Below, piece after piece: positions 46,560-58,180 of a DNA stretch of 64,000 bases (positions are counted from its first letter, which is position 1; each line of letters starts with the position of its first letter). Both the position numbers and the translations under genes were made by a program. This DNA is from Membranipora membranacea (taxonomy: Eukaryota > Bryozoa > Gymnolaemata > Cheilostomatida > Membraniporidae). The stretch lies in contig OU612072.1 in NCBI GenBank assembly GCA_914767715.1, positions 17,050,001 to 17,114,000 on the forward strand, read 5' to 3'. The notes under the pieces are model-generated. The model saw only the letters and a program-made list of their open reading frames with translations, was not told where the DNA came from and made no database searches.

Positions 46560-46736
46560 GATGAGATTGATTGAGATGCTCATCAACACACAGGGGTGGC
46601 TTCATGCTGCTGGGGCCAGCCATGAGGACGTTGTACTAGAGAAGGCCTCAAAACAGCGCTTGACTCATGGTTTCTAGCTGACGACCTGTGTGTTGTGCAG
46701 TGGTACGCGCACCACTGTATGTTGTATCTGTAGATG
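46560..46736 (+). repeat. dispersed repeat, copy 1
   Basis: About 170 bp (GATGCTCATCAACACACAGG ... CACCACTGTATGTTGTATCT) recurs at 51525-51700 with few differences. It contains a short palindrome around GTGGTACGCGCACCAC. It has no coding motif and no clear terminal repeat, so its class is unknown. Confidence 0.7.
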
Positions 46737-47972
46737 GTCTTACAGTTTCTTGAACTACATGGAAGAGGGAAGGGAAACTCTACGCGGCTCATAGTCATGT
46801 TGAGCAAGGGTATGGTTTCAATAATGTTGACCGGAGAGTACTTGAATTTTTTTCACTGTCAAAATCATCAGTAGTTATACAGCCTTGCTATCAAATGCTT
46901 TGGTCTATGGTCATCTAGTAACCGGTATCTGGTAATGTGCAAAAATTTAGGAAAATGCTCCTTTGTTAAAAAATATCATTGGGTTATTTAAATCTGTACC
47001 TCACAATATATTTCCAATAACTGGAATTGGTTGCATTTTCAGTGTTGGTGTTTGCTGGGAAGTCAAACTTATCATTGTTCCGTACGGGGAGTGCATCAGC
47101 AAACAGCCTTGTCAACTCAGCACTTCAAGAGTTGATACTTGCTAGGTCGCCTATTCTCTGTTCTAAAATTTGTGAGTCTGACAGAGTGTTAGTGCTGGTG
47201 CTAGCTCACCTTGCTCGAAGAAAGTAAGCCAAAATCAGTAGCGACCTCAAACAATGAGCTGTTTCTTTTCATAATGATTAACTGAAAATTGAAATGGGTC
47301 CGCTGTATACAAGCCTGCTGCATGACAAGTGGAGGGGAAGCAACTCTGAAATCAGGAAAGTGGATCAAACAGAATCTACCAAACCACAGACTGAGGTTAC
47401 TGCCTTTGGCAAATCAACATCATTACATCCGATCTATAAATTTGTCGGAGTCTCAACTTACAAACTGCAACAGAAATAAGCAGCAAAGCGGAAGCTTGTA
47501 TTTTGCATATTGGCCAGAAAGAATAGAAAGCGACCAGTGGACGGACATCCAGTTGTTAATCTTATCTAATGCTATTTATTTAATTACTGCGGTTTTCTTA
47601 AAAGTTATAATTAAAGTGAATTAAAAATAACTTGTTGACCTCATAAATTATGTGGATACAAAAAACAGTAAAAAGAATGAAGGTTCACTTCACAACATTA
47701 GGTAGGATTAAATGATAATGATTCATGAGGCTGGTTCGATTATTAGTTACAACTATATGAAATATTATATTATGTTTAAAGACTTACTTTGAGGCTGCTA
47801 TTTTATATCACATCTTATTCTCTATATTGAATTATATCATGTGAGCGAATACCAGCCCTAGAATCTAAATATTGAGGAAGCTATGTTATGTTATGTTTAT
47901 GAAGAATAAAAATACCTCTTTGTTTAGAAAAAAAAACCTTGAATTTCACAGTTTTGCTTGTGCTTTATTTAG

Positions 47973-48089
47973 GGCCATGACACGATGTCGGCAGCACTAG
48001 GATTCACTACATATTTGCTAGGAGCTCATCCAAAGATACAGGAGAAATTTCTCAAAGAAGTAGAGGAAACCATGGATGAGATTAACTAG
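47973..48089 (+). pseudogene. orphan CYP4 I-helix exon
   Basis: After a good acceptor (CTTTATTTAG) the frame reads GHDTMSAALGFTTYLLGAHP and continues like the 103-nt I-helix exon of the two CYP4 genes in this window. Where their exon ends ATGG|GT this one reads ATGG|ATGAG, so the donor is lost (48074/48075), and the frame stops at TAG 48087-48089. No other P450 exon is found within several kb on either side. It is most simply a relic of a third CYP4 copy, neither exon of the neighbours being identical to it. The preserved open frame suggests it is not very old. Confidence 0.75.
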
Positions 48090-48513
48090 GTCACAACAGT
48101 CGAAACTTAAGAGCATGGCTAGGATGAGGAGGGGGAGGCTGAGTTTTGTTGAAGCTTGCACCAAAACTCTGCTGAATGAGATAAATGTATAGCCGTTGTA
48201 GGAATATCAAATACAATGGGACAGCATGGCTTGTTTTAATCAGTTTTCTGGTTTACATAATTCCTGCATTATTATACGTACCAACCACCAATCACTGCTC
48301 ATCTCGCCTGAATATTGGCATTGGTATTGGCAAGGTTGAATATAATACATGACCAAACCTCAATAGCTCCTAAATGATACATGCATTTGTGGTAGGATAT
48401 AACATTTAAACATCGGGAAGTCTGTTATTGCAAACAATATATTATGTTGAATGTTTTACCAGGCCTTCGCCGGCGTATTTGTCACAACTCACATCACGGC
48501 AGGATTAAGCAAA

Positions 48514-48596
48514 ATATGGACAGAGCGTTCCATCTGATGGAAAATGTGGTCAGAGCGTTCCATCTGATGGAAAATGTTGTCAGAGCGTTCCATCCA
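48514..48596 (+). repeat. 30-bp tandem repeat, nearly three copies
   Basis: CAGAGCGTTCCATCTGATGG recurs at 48521, 48551 and 48581 (last copy diverges). The flanking phrase CTCACATCACGGCAGGA(T/C)TA occurs both before this array (48488) and again near 48970. The repeat unit therefore brackets the SINE at 48635-48935. Confidence 0.8.
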
Positions 48597-48634
48597 TAAA
48601 CTCAATACATATTTTTTTTTCTCTTCTATGCACT

Positions 48635-48935
48635 AGGACTTATTTGACCGCCCTATTTAACGGGCTCACTTGAGCACAGGTGGCTTGTGGGGTAGTACCC
48701 TATACCCTTGTCCGCCGTTGCTGGCTACTCTTTTTTCGAAGAGGCAGAGGGGGATCTTTATTCTGCGTGCAAGCACACAGTAGACCTCCTGTATTTATGG
48801 TCCTGATCTGAACAGACCTGGCTAGGATGAATGGCTTGCCGGTGCCAAATCAGAAATGACGGTCGGCGCCGGGAATTGAACCTGGATCATGAGATTACAA
48901 GTCCATACCCTTAACCTTCAGACCACTATATATAT
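48635..48935 (-). mobile_element. SINE family 3, near full length
   Basis: On the minus strand a tRNA-like head (TCCAGGTTCAATTCCCGGCG as B box) is followed by the body (GGCAAGCCATTCATCCTAGC, CAGGTCTGTTCAGATCAGGA, CATAAATACAGGAGGTCTAC, GATCCCCCTCTGCCTC) and a tail (GGGCGGTCAAATAAGTCCTA). Related copies are at 36455 and 59836. Confidence 0.7.
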
Positions 48936-50146
48936 ATAAGTATATAAGTATATCAGTCTATGGTTAAACTCACATCACGGCAGGACTAGGCAAAATATGG
49001 ACCGAAAGTTCCATCTGATTGAAATTATCATGAAGCATAAACAGAGCTCTCAGCACCCTGTTCACAAACGGAATTTTACGTGAAGGATGATTGAATTGTA
49101 TCCAGATGAACACATCAAAATGTCTTGACTCATCCATACTTTTTTGATCAGAGCATTCCAGTTTTTGTATGATTAATATCTTTCATCACATTTTTAAACC
49201 ATTTGGTGGTTAGCAAAGCAGGCAAGCATTGCAAAAAATGGTTCGATACTTGGACCATTCTCCCTGCTCAGACTAAAATCTAACTCCCTCGTTTCTGATG
49301 ACAAGGCAACAGATTTGAATTGTTTAGAATTCAATTTCATATTGTTGTTGAATAACTCTATTTTGCTTAAAGGATTATAAGGACAGCACTTTCTACAGAA
49401 ACACTATTTTTTCAAATCAGGTTGATAATTCTTACAATAAAGATAGCACCTGGACTACAGGACGTGTGCCTTCTTACGGCCATTTACTTACACATCTATA
49501 ACTCATATGATGTGACAGCCAATATATGGGAGCTTTCTACTTGACCGATTTCTCCTATTAATTGCCCCACTGTACCAGCCCCTGTATATGTAATCTATCT
49601 TGAGAAGTGACAGGTGATATCTTCAGGTCATCCAGGTACTTGACTGCAAACTTGCAGCAAGCGTGTTTTCTTTCCTTGTGCTGCAAAGCAATGCTGAAAA
49701 TGAGATAATCTTGTTATTGGGTTTTCAATTACAGCCGTTGTGCGGTGCAAGCATGCATATAAAAGATTATATCTCATTAGAGGTATTATGTGACAGCGTA
49801 ATCGTAGACTGTAGTTGGTTCAGCACATGCAATCTAAAAGCGTGAACGCAACATTGTTCATTTATTTGGTGTGAACGAGCAGCGTATGGCTGTGGTTCAA
49901 TATACTCCGCAATGCTCATAGCGTACAGCTAAAGCTCTTCAGCTCAGTTTCCTTGGTTCTAGACTGTATATAACTAGAGCCTCGACTTCTGTGCATACTT
50001 CAGTCTACAGTCTAAATACAGTACAGACCAGTGTCTATTCTACATACGCTTGCATGATTAATAACAATTCAATAGTCAGACAAAAGTAATCCTTGTATAA
50101 ACAGTGCATAATAGTCTGTTCAGCTGTCCCACTCACCAGACCGAGT

Positions 50147-53100
50147 ATGGATAGCCTGATCCATCTCAGAGCTATCTCACAGGATATCTGGAGCTGGATA
50201 GCTGAGTATACCAGTCAGAATAAGCTAACAGCCTCTCTTATAGCTACAAACGCTGCACTGGTCACATGGTATATATTATGGAAGACTAGTAGGAACAAAC
50301 AATTGATAGATCGGATACCTGGGATAAAGGATTATCCCTTTGTTGGAGATATATTTACTATAGAGAAACATCCATGTGGTAAGCTGGTGGTTTGTTTCTT
50401 AGTCCGGTCCTGAAATCATAGCAAGCCCTTAATAGCGTTCGGGATGGCGATGGCGTTCTTAGGTGGTCATACGCAACTGCCATCTCGAACGCTATTAAGG
50501 GCTGGCTGTGCATAAAATGAACAGGTATACATTTCATTAGTGACAGAACATGCACCCGAGGGCTCAGTTTAGGACGAGACCCTTATAATGCAAATGACAT
50601 GTGCGCTTGTGACCGATAGAAACCTTGTGTGCGGCAAAGGAGTGTTAGGCAGGCAGAAGCTGTCAGGTTTGACAATGACAGCATCAGGCTGAATACTAAT
50701 TTTTTCAGTTGACTCTTGCAGCAAAAGAAGAATTGTGCCGCTGCATACAGCTGCCTAGATTCGTAGTGAGCTGCTGATAACCTATTTAATGCTGCGTAGT
50801 TGAGGTACATAGTAAAATAATCTATCTACTTCATAAGTGACTAGAGAAGCAAATCCCTCACTTTTGCAAAACTACTCAACTGCCATGTCTTGGCAAAGGA
50901 GCCAAACAAGTTGTTAGCTAACATTAGGGTAGGGAACAAGAGAATTGCACATTGCAACCTTGTTTGTCATGTGGCCTCACTTTCTTGATGGATTGTTGTT
51001 TTGGCTATATGTCAATCTCGTAATTATAATCTTTGGCTATGCTGCAATGCTTCTAGAAGAAGCTTAGCCAATTATGAAACTTGTAATCACCATGTTTCCA
51101 TGTGAATTTTAAGATCGACTATTTGGAAAATGGAAATGACTCCGAGATTGCACTGAGCGAGCTGGCGTGGCTGAGTGCTTAGTTTTGATTATTACGCGGG
51201 AGGCCCGAGTTCAAATTCCGGTGGTGGCAGACTGTTTTCATGTTTTTTCTCCGCTCTATCCATGGGAATAGATAGATGCATATTTCGAGGTCTAGCCAAG
51301 AGGTGACAAATCAGCTCGATCTAAGCCGACCTCAAAAATCCACATGGAAACATGGTGAATGTGACCATATTCTGACCCCACTAATGACTATGTGTCAAGA
51401 CATATTTAGGAACATTGACATTGACGGGCAGGTTATATAACAGGCGCTGTAAAAATTATAGCATATTGTTGTATTGATATGTCAAAACACTGAAACTGAC
51501 AATATACACTGAGGGCTTGATGAGATGGATTGAAATGCTCATCAACACACAGGGATGGCTTCATGCTGCTGGGGCCAGCCATGAGGAGGTTGTACTAGAG
51601 AAGGCCTCAAAACAGCGTTTGACTCATGGTTTCTAGCTGAAGACCTGGGTGTTGTGCAGTGCAGTGCAGTGGTATGCGCACCACTGTATGTTGTATCTCT
51701 AGGCTTCCCTGGGTCAAACCGGCCCAGTGTTGTTTTGTTTAAACAACACTGGGCTGAGTGACTAAGCTGGTATAGTAAGAGAATGGGACTGTGGAAATTC
51801 CAGAAAATTACATTGTGGGAGGTTTGTAACAACCCATGTTCTGAGTATATCAGTTTATTATAGATTTCTTTGTACAACTCGCAAAGCTTGCTGATGAAAG
51901 AAGAGAACATGGCATCATGAAGTTTAAGATTTTAGAGATGCCTCGTATCTCTATCTTCACTCCTGAGACTGTCGAGGTTCTGTTAAACAACTCCGAGCAG
52001 CTGGATAAAAGTGTGAACTATAGATACCTGCATAAGTTTATCGGCGTGGGCATACTAGCAAGGTAAATTACTCGCTATTCTAAGTGCTCAGACAGCTACA
52101 ATGCCAGTTTGTGGCATTACATTATCAAACACTAGGATGGATAATGCGATATCGCTAATTCGCAAGGTAGCTGTCTGAGCGCTTAGACTTATCACAGCAG
52201 TCTTTCAAATATATAACTCATAGTATGATGGGGTAAAACCTATCACCATTTTTCATCATGGTAGTGAGCTTAATTGGTGCTTCCAACAGATTCACTCCAC
52301 TCGATTGTGTGATAGGACCAAACACTATCAGGGCGACTGCAGGCGAATTCCGCAATTGTTTTAAATGCATAATACAGTATCAAAAATTTACATGCATGAG
52401 TCGCTATTTGTTAAAACTGATATCTTGCCCACATTTCTTGGGCACTTTTCCAGCCCAATTTTCTCACCCACTCTTCTCGTCCACTTTTCTCACCTAATTT
52501 TCTCGCCCAATTTTCACACCCAATAGACAGTTTTCTGAGCTCTGATTTAGGCCTCAATTCGGAGTTGTCCTCTCTCCAGTTTGGTACTTTTAACCCACGC
52601 CGCATAGGAAAAACGTGCTGGAAAGAGGGTTAGCTTGAAAACTGCTTATAATAGGATAAAAATTATTTTCGTTTCAGAATCTGCAACATTGAAAACTCAT
52701 ATGGACATAGTTTGGGAAATAATTTTAATAATTGGATAGTCAATTATAGCATTTTCTGCCTGTTTTGCGGACAATTTGGCAGAATTATTCATGAGTTTCG
52801 TCACTAAATTTAAGATTTATCAACATTCAAGCCTCCAATGATTTGGAAACCCTGTCTCACAGGGTTTTCAATGGTGCAGACTCTGAATCAAAAATTATTT
52901 TTATCCTATCATAAGCGGTTTTCAAATTAACCCTCTTTCAGCAGGTTTATCCTATGCGGCGTGGGTTAAATTTACCAAACTGGAGAGAGAACAACTCCAA
53001 ATTGAGGCATATATAAGAGCTGTGAAAACTGTCTATTTTCTCAGCTCAAATGATTCTCAAATGAAACTAGACTTTTCCTAAAGCCTGCAGGCATCAACCG

Positions 53101-56100
53101 TGTCCAAGCTGGTCGTTATGAGAGCGCAAGGGGAGGAGGCAAATTATAAATCCGCTGAACATTTTATCAACTAACCTACAAAATAGCCGCATACTATAGA
53201 TATAAAATCTGTCACTGTCACTATTCATTATGAGCGTAACGTCTGAATAGTGATAGTATTTTATATACATACCGATTCTGAGCCCCCCCCCAGACTTGTC
53301 GACAGACCCCCACACCTTGCATGAATATCTGACACTATCTTTACAAATTGATTGATTGCATTGCATTGATCGCATTGATTGCATAACATTGCATTAACCG
53401 CATTGATTGTATTGCATTGATTGTATTGTATTGATTGATTGCATTGCATTGATTGATTGCAAATTGCATTAATTGACAGCACTGGAGATAGATGGCGATC
53501 ACGGAGAAAGATGCTCACACCCAGTTTTCACTTTCAAATCCTGAAGGATTTTCTCCATGTCATGAATGAGAATACAGATAATTTAGTACATAAACTGAAG
53601 AGGGAAGCTTGTGACAGTGGAAGGACTTACGACATATTCCCTGTTCTAACACTGTCTAGTCTGGATATTATATGTGGTAATTATAATATCAAATATAAAG
53701 TTTACTCAAATTAGCCTGCAATCTCAGTCGCTTTACTTCTAGTGGGATAGCTTGTCAGGGGAAGTAACTCAGAATGCATAAAGATTGTGAACAAACTTAA
53801 TCTATGGTTAGTAAGATCCGGGTCCATGGTAAGATCGAATTTGATCTATTTGCTTGCATGTGTAGTTGCCCCCTCACACTGGACACGCCACAAAGTGGTT
53901 GTTTCAGATTGATCTCCTTGCCTTCGGCGTGCCCAGTGGATGGGAAGCATCTCTGAATGCTGGCAAATGGATCAAACTTGATCTGATGATTAGTCTATGC
54001 TAACTTCACTGAACTATGGAGTCTCAATGGCATTTCAATAAATCATTTATCTTTTAATATATATAACATTCATACCATTAATTAAATTTGTTGACACACC
54101 TTTATTATACGTCAAGTTGAATTTGAGATTTACCATGCAGTAGGTTTTTGCCTGCTTGACTGTGACAGGATAGCTGGTAGAAGCGTTCCATTGTGGGGAG
54201 TGTGTCTGACAATGGAATGCAAAAAATAGTCAAACACTGGCTACTAAAATCTGCAAGTTGGATGTGACAAGCTCATAAAATATTGATAAATAATTGATTG
54301 CAAAGTTTAGATTTTGTCACAAAGTTCAAACAGTAATGATTTTATGAATAGATTGCCAATAAAACCTTGGCAGGCTACTGCAGCTGTATCATTATGCATC
54401 ATAAATTAGGATGGATGTGACATTAATCTATATACTGCGACTGCAATCAACTAAATTATTGTCTGTTTTTTATAGCCACTGCAATGGGTGTTCATATGAA
54501 TGCCTTAAACAACAATGACTCGGAGTACATTACAGCAGTAGAGTTTATCAAGGCCACCATTGGTCTGAGGGTCAGAACGCCGCTGCATTGGTATGACTTT
54601 GTGTTTGATAAAACACCTACTGGAAGGAAATACAACGACTTTATAAAGCTGACACATGCGTTTACTGATAAGGTATGGCTCCATCTATCCGGGTCATTTA
54701 ATAGAGTGATAATGTTTTTAAATGCAAATAATCACTATGGCTTCACTCAAAACTATTGCTCGTTTTATTCTTTCAATTATCGTATTCGTTTCAGGATAAA
54801 TATCATTATATTTATTTGATTATTGTTATTAGGTAAATTCGCCGCCCTTGGTATCTATATTAAATAATCATTAATCATAATCATTTTCATGGAGAAATCC
54901 AACTGAATCCAACTTGAATTCAAGTTGTCTCCTTATTACCAATGAGGAGATAATTCTAAGTTTCATGTCAATATCATTGAAAAACCGTATACCTAATCAT
55001 AAAATCTATTCAGTTGGATTTCCCCATGAAAATGATTATAATGAATGATTATTTAATATAGATACCAAGGGCGCAAATTTACCTATTGTGAGGGGCATTT
55101 GTGGTTGGCTGAGAAATTTCCATTTACCAATTCATTTCAAACTTTTTGAGCCTTTGTCAGTTCACAAGATAATCAAAAGACAAGTAATCATCGTCAATAT
55201 CACCTGCCAAACCCGGATGTGAAAACTTCTCTCATAACTCATCAACAGCAAATTCGTTGTTTAGTTTTCAGGGAAAATTTAAGTATACTCATGTGAGCGG
55301 GTTTGATTTTCTAGGTTATAACTGAAAGACGAGAGCAGTTTGCAGCAGGAGATTATGAATCAGGAAAGTATCAACCATTACTAGATTCTCTGCTCCAGTA
55401 TAGAGATGAGAACACAGGTCAAGGTCTCTCTGATGAGGATATCAGAGCTGAAGTGGATACTTTTATGTTTGAGGTGAGACTTTAGTAATCATGAACCAGG
55501 ATCACCTTTATAATAGCTTAAGTTCTTAAACTGTGTGGTTGGGAAAGTGGTTAATAATGGAATACTACTACCAGCTAACCCGACCCGACCCAGTTTAAGC
55601 GCTTAAACTACCTTTGTAATGGTCATCAGGATTCAAGCTAAGTTACTGGTGCAACAGACTTATGATAACTGTGATCAAGGAGTTAAAGGCAACTGTGATT
55701 ACCTACACGATTGCCAATGCTGATGTCATTTATGTTATTGGCAGAAAGATTTTTTGAGCGTAGTAAATCGGTGGAAGTATGTCACACACACACACAAAAA
55801 TCTTTTTTGGTCCGTTAGATTACTCAGTACATATTCATTTCTCTCAATGTCAATTAGCATGTTTCTATGATCAATGCTTGATCGGCACTAAAATGACAAT
55901 TTGGAAATGTGAATCCCATGTTCAGCATTAACCTTAAGAAATGCACCCAAAAGGAACCTGCCCAACTGATCCGCATTGTAGCTCTGTCTCAGTAGGTTTA
56001 TTAACAGCTTTATTGCCAAATTTAGAATTGTAACAATTGCTCAATTTTTTACAGGGACATGACACAACGTCGTCGGGATTAGCATTTACCACGTATCTAC

Positions 56101-58180
56101 TTGGATCTCATCCAGAAATACAGAAACAGTGTCAAGAAGAGCTGGATGGTATCATGGGTAATGAGACAACACTAACTGTCTATACAAAACGTTCATCTGT
56201 TTGCTACAAGGCCTCCTCTTGAAAAATAAATTGGCAGATTGGGCTGGTATTTATGGCCTAGACCTAAAGAGCAGTTCCCGTAACGATTTGCACGATGTAG
56301 TTGTAGGGAGAAAATAACCTAGAAGAAAGTAGATATTGGTTTGAGTTTAGTTTAACTAGTTTGGTGATGGCTATAGCACCAATTTTCATCAACTAACTTT
56401 AAAGTATATAGTAAGTTCCAGACGACCCTAAGCAGTGATTTGACCCAAACATGCTCAGAATCTAACTTTGTATTTGCTAGAAGAAGAGTCCATGTATTGT
56501 ATATCCATACAATCAGTCCTATTTCACATAAGCTAATATACCTTCATTTTTCTCCCGTTTTTGTCAGGTGAGAGACGTGAGATCACAAGCGCTGACTTGA
56601 GTAAGATGACTTACTTAGAATGGTGTATCAAAGAGTCGATGAGGTTATTCCCTCCAGTACCTGGGGTTGGAAGGAATCTGACTAAGGATACCAAATTTGG
56701 TATGTTTAATATGCATATTGCTCACTAGGCCAAGTTTGATCCATTTGCTTGTGGAGGAGGAGCAACTTCGAATGCAGGCCTATGGATGGATCAAGCTCGA
56801 TCTAATTTTAAGGTTGTTCAGTCGTGTGTAGTGAGTTCGAAAATTTGAAAAGAAAAGCCATTCACTTGATTGAATCCGTTCCTTCTGCCATCCTTAGCAT
56901 TCCATGACTGAGATGGCAAGCTAAATGTATGTCTTTTTTCCTGCTGCAAATCTGGGCTTTTTTACTACTTATAATTAACATTCTTGTAAATGATGTGTGT
57001 CCAACGATATTATAACATGTTGAGAACATTTTTAGTTATAAATATTAATTTTGCGCACGTTAATATTAGTTTTGTTATTATATCATCTGCATCACTGCCA
57101 ATTGCTATTGATTTCATCGAGTCATTGCCAATTAATATTTATTTATTCCTTCACAGGTGATTTCGTGGTTCCTGCAGGCTTTCCTATAATGATTCTGATA
57201 TTTGTCCTCCATAAAGATCCAAAAATTTACCCTGATCCTGAAAAGTTTGATCCTCTGAGATTCAAACCAGAGAACTGTGTGAACAGACACCCATACGCTT
57301 ACCTTCCTTTTAGTGCTGGACCGAGAAACTGTATAGGTAAGCTGAGTAAATCTAATATACTTATGAAGAAAGAGTTGTTTGCTGTTGCTGCATGAACATT
57401 AATTTCCTATCAGTACTTGTGATAGCATATGTGACAGTGATTACAATTAGAAAGGAAGGATAGGAAGTGAACTAAAAATTAGAGCTAGCACATATTGCTC
57501 TGTTTTACAATGTGAAAATGTAATATATATGTGAGAAAAAAATAATATAAAAATTACTAGCTTAATAGACTAGATGGTATACACAGAAATCAATAACTTT
57601 TAAAAAGGTTTTTTTATCAGCAAGGGCAGTCCTAGCCTGTCTTGACAGGCTTTGTTGCTGGTGGAACCCCTCCCCCTCCACAGACAGGCTTTCAAACTTA
57701 TTCTAATAATGGATGTTTCTAAATTCTTTGCCTTAGACTTATTTATTTGCGCCTTTATTCACAACTCTTTACGCGTTTATGTCAGTGACGATAACCGACA
57801 TTCAAATCCAGTTTCTCTCATGACATAAATACTAAGAAGTCGGTAGCCATTGTTTGATTGCTTATGCTTAATCATGTCTTGTAGACCGTCAATTCTATAT
57901 TAGTCTGCAGATTCTTCGCCATCATTTGATTCACGTTTGCCCCTCAAATTATTAAATAAAGTTGCCTACGTCAATACTTCATTTCAACTAGACTAATTAG
58001 TGTTTGGCTATTGCAGGTATGAAGTTTGCTATGATGGAGTTGAAGGTTATAATAGCCAGCATCCTGCTCAACTTTAACATCGAGTCGACCCAGAGAAGAG
58101 AAGAACTGAGACCTAATCCTGGTCTGGTTCTTCAGCCGACACAAGGCATCAAAGTCAAGCTTACTTCTCGCCATCACTGA
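50147..58180 (+). CDS. CYP4: CYP4-family cytochrome P450 monooxygenase, complete (nine exons, 520 residues)
   Basis: Exons 50147-50378, 51864-52062, 53480-53676, 54476-54672, 55315-55473, 56055-56157, 56568-56699, 57157-57336, 58017-58180 join in phase. A microsomal haem-thiolate enzyme; CYP4 members hydroxylate fatty acids and related substrates, but the substrate here is unknown. Visible: an N-terminal membrane anchor (about 27-45), Trp-Arg-Ser-Arg-Arg-Lys-Met-Leu of helix C, I-helix [13 protein letters not shown] with the CYP4 Glu (328) that can bond covalently to haem, the ExxR pair (Glu385, Arg388), and [11 protein letters not shown] with haem ligand Cys465. The CYP4 block usually written CETAMG reads CATAMG here. 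Length is normal for the family. ATG 50147 is chosen because upstream codons give only TTG. Introns are full of inverted repeats. A polyadenylation signal is at 58999-59004. Confidence 0.93.
50424..50503. repeat. 80-bp hairpin in CYP4 intron 1
   Basis: The arms (AGCCCTTAATAGCGTTCGGG ... and its reverse complement) are 32 bp with about four mismatches and a 16-nt loop. It lies only 45 bp after the exon 1 donor. Confidence 0.75.
51160..51365 (+). mobile_element. SINE family 2 (Leu/Ser tRNA-like head)
   Basis: GCTGGCGTGGCTGAGTGCTT resembles the start of a class II tRNA, with B-box-like GAGTTCAAATTCCGGTGGTG. The body (ATAGATGCATATTTCGAGGT, AAGAGGTGACAAATCAGCTC, GACCTCAAAAATCCACATGG) matches a minus-strand copy at 63283-63480. 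It is intronic in the CYP4 gene. Confidence 0.7.
51525..51700 (+). repeat. dispersed repeat, copy 2
   Basis: Near-identical partner of 46560-46736. It differs by a small GCAGT expansion (GTGCAGTGCAGTGCAGTGG). It is in CYP4 intron 1, before exon 2. Confidence 0.7.
52081..52185. repeat. inverted repeat in CYP4 intron 2
   Basis: TAAGTGCTCAGACAGCTA (52081) is matched by TAGCTGTCTGAGCGCTTA (52168), 18-bp arms with one mismatch, about 105 bp overall, starting 18 bp after the donor of exon 2. Confidence 0.7.
52523..53036. mobile_element. foldback element with long inverted arms (about 514 bp)
   Basis: The ends ATAGACAGTTTTC and GAAAACTGTCTAT are exact inverse copies. Arms of about 175 bp match imperfectly (CAATTCGGAGTTGT, CAGTTTGG, ACCCACGCCGCATAGGA, AACTGCTTATAATAGGATAA and their complements). 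No coding capacity. It is in CYP4 intron 2. A transcript would form a long duplex. A degenerate CCCAATTTTCTC-like tandem run precedes it (52425-52522). Confidence 0.75.
53341..53475 (+). repeat. ATTGATTGCATTGC-type simple repeat abutting a splice acceptor
   Basis: Irregular units of ATTG, ATTGC and ATTGT run without a break up to the acceptor of CYP4 exon 3 (AG at 53478-53479), displacing a normal polypyrimidine tract. Frames across it are artefacts. Confidence 0.85.
53832..53988. mobile_element. MITE family C, CYP4 intron 3
   Basis: The left AGATCGAATTTGATCTATTT and right GCAAATGGATCAAACTTGAT ends are inverted. The interior holds GAGTTGC-like and GGGAAGCATCTCTGAATGC blocks seen in other copies. 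Confidence 0.55.
54831..55084. mobile_element. palindromic MITE in CYP4 intron 4
   Basis: The left arm AGGTAAATTCGCCGCCCTTG ... and right arm CAAGGGCGCAAATTTACCT are inverted over about 78 bp (TATATTAAATAATCATT, AATCATTTTCATGG, AAATCCAACTGA). About 95 bp lies between the arms. No open frame. Confidence 0.8.
55514..55612. repeat. inverted repeat in CYP4 intron 5
   Basis: TAGCTTAAGTTCTTAAACTG and CAGTTTAAGCGCTTAAACTA are imperfect inverted arms 97 bp apart, beginning 40 bp after the exon 5 donor. Confidence 0.6.
56728..56812. mobile_element. MITE family C, CYP4 intron 7
   Basis: AGGCCAAGTTTGATCCATTT ... ATGGATCAAGCTCGATCTAA are inverted ends around GAGGAGCAACTTCGAATGCA. It begins 29 bp after the donor of exon 7. 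Confidence 0.6.

Larger units (their letters stand above)
42968..47972. other. neurexin 3' flank and intergenic repeat-rich region
   Basis: No gene is recognised. Just after the stop is a two-copy direct repeat (about 43000-43135, shared core ATCATAACTTTGAAGACT) in the likely neurexin 3' UTR. I see no clear canonical AATAAA in the first 2 kb. Beyond are a 55-bp tandem array (44257-44421), a SINE (45150-45395), a G run near 45966 and one copy of a repeat pair (46560-46736). Small open frames at 44931-45116, 46963-47227 and 47289-47624 show no recognisable motifs. Confidence 0.45.
48090..50146. other. intergenic region and CYP4 5' flank
   Basis: Holds a 30-bp tandem repeat, a SINE family 3 copy and AT-rich DNA. 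The proximal promoter and 5' UTR of the CYP4 gene should be in the last few hundred bases. The stretch near 49965-49985 (CTAGACTGTATATAACTAGA) has a TATA-like core about 165 bp before the start codon. No further gene is recognised. Confidence 0.4.
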
